NCBI GenBank assembly: GCA_964547985.1
Contig: CAZJPV010000076.1
Location: forward strand, 1 to 7,594
DNA length: 7,594 nucleotides
Reading direction: 5' to 3'
From: JAPLJU01 sp964547985
Lineage (GTDB): Bacteria > Desulfobacterota > Syntrophia > Syntrophales > UBA2192
How positions within the stretch are numbered: the first letter of the stretch is position 1; every line of letters starts with the position of its first letter. Below the pieces are notes generated by a model. The model made no database searches. It was not told the origin of the DNA and saw only the letters and a list, made by a program, of their open reading frames with translations. Positions 7,463-7,594 of this stretch are shown here, one piece after another. Both the position numbers and the translations under genes were made by a program.

Positions 7463-7594
7463 ATGAGAAGAAAAACGTTACTCTGGATCTTTCTTGCCGC
7501 TTCGCTCGCAGTACTTATGAGCGCCGGATCCGTCTTTGCCGCGGGGTTCGCCCTCTATGAGGGGAGCGCCCGCGGGCTCGTCCTCGGCGCGGGG
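7463..7594 (+). CDS. FadL/TodX-family outer-membrane transport protein (N-terminal fragment)
   Basis: Forty-four codons are visible before the window ends. The first 26 residues are a signal peptide: MRRKTLLWIF charged start and hydrophobic core, with cleavage predicted after SVFA. The mature protein starts AGFALYEGSARGLVLGAG, which fits the typical N-terminus of OMPP1/FadL/TodX channels (A-G-F-x-x-x-E-x-S-A-x-G, then a Gly-rich stretch); in FadL this N-terminus plugs the barrel. Such channels pass long-chain fatty acids or aromatic hydrocarbons across the outer membrane. AAGGAGGGG (7450-7458) in front of the ATG fixes the start. The gene lies beyond a terminator, so it is a separate transcription unit, but its likely role matches the acyl-CoA electron-transfer genes upstream. 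The barrel itself is outside the window, so the family call rests on a short but characteristic segment. Confidence 0.75.
   Translation, partial: MRRKTLLWIFLAASLAVLMSAGSVFAAGFALYEGSARGLVLGAG

Overview
The window looks like a chromosomal segment of an anaerobic Gram-negative bacterium, most likely Desulfobacterota (former Deltaproteobacteria) and plausibly close to Syntrophus/Syntrophales. The coding GC is high (about 60% by eye), and two flanking genes begin with signal peptides of outer-membrane proteins. The core is an electron-transfer set typical of syntrophic or menaquinone-dependent fatty-acid and aromatic-acid oxidisers. The taxonomic call is inference from gene content, not from a marker gene.

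Layout. At the left edge (1-108, minus strand) is the start of a secreted, porin-like protein. A 940-base non-coding region follows (109-1048). It holds a candidate promoter and hairpins for the leftward gene, and a very good sigma70-type promoter (710-738) reading right. On the plus strand come acs (AMP-forming acetyl-CoA synthetase, 1049-3016), etfB (3146-3916), etfA (3943-4920) and a 689-residue membrane iron-sulfur/heme b oxidoreductase (5121-7190). A textbook bidirectional terminator follows (7242-7277). At the right edge (7463-7594) is the start of a FadL-type outer-membrane channel.

How the genes work together. Acyl-CoA dehydrogenases, not in the window, would reduce the EtfAB flavoprotein. 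The 689-residue protein matches EMO, the EtfAB:(methyl)menaquinone oxidoreductase described from Syntrophus aciditrophicus. It would pass the electrons through Fe-S clusters and two hemes b to membrane quinone. Acetyl-CoA from beta-oxidation would be the substrate of Acs. In S. aciditrophicus an Acs is known to run in the ATP-forming direction from AMP and PPi, and the linkage here suggests the same arrangement. The FadL-like channel would import the hydrophobic substrate. The window therefore reads as a compact uptake, electron-disposal and energy-conservation module for acyl-CoA oxidation.

The most notable non-coding structures lie in the gaps. The acs-etfB gap has inverted heptanucleotide repeats that include the acs stop codon, and a second long hairpin just before the etfB ribosome binding site. 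The etfA-emo gap has a perfect 13-bp hairpin without a U-tract. The acs mRNA has a predicted leader of about 300 nt. Within EMO, the first of the two CCG cysteine motifs lacks its last ligand. I found no phage, IS element, CRISPR array, tRNA or rRNA, and no clearly new multi-gene system.
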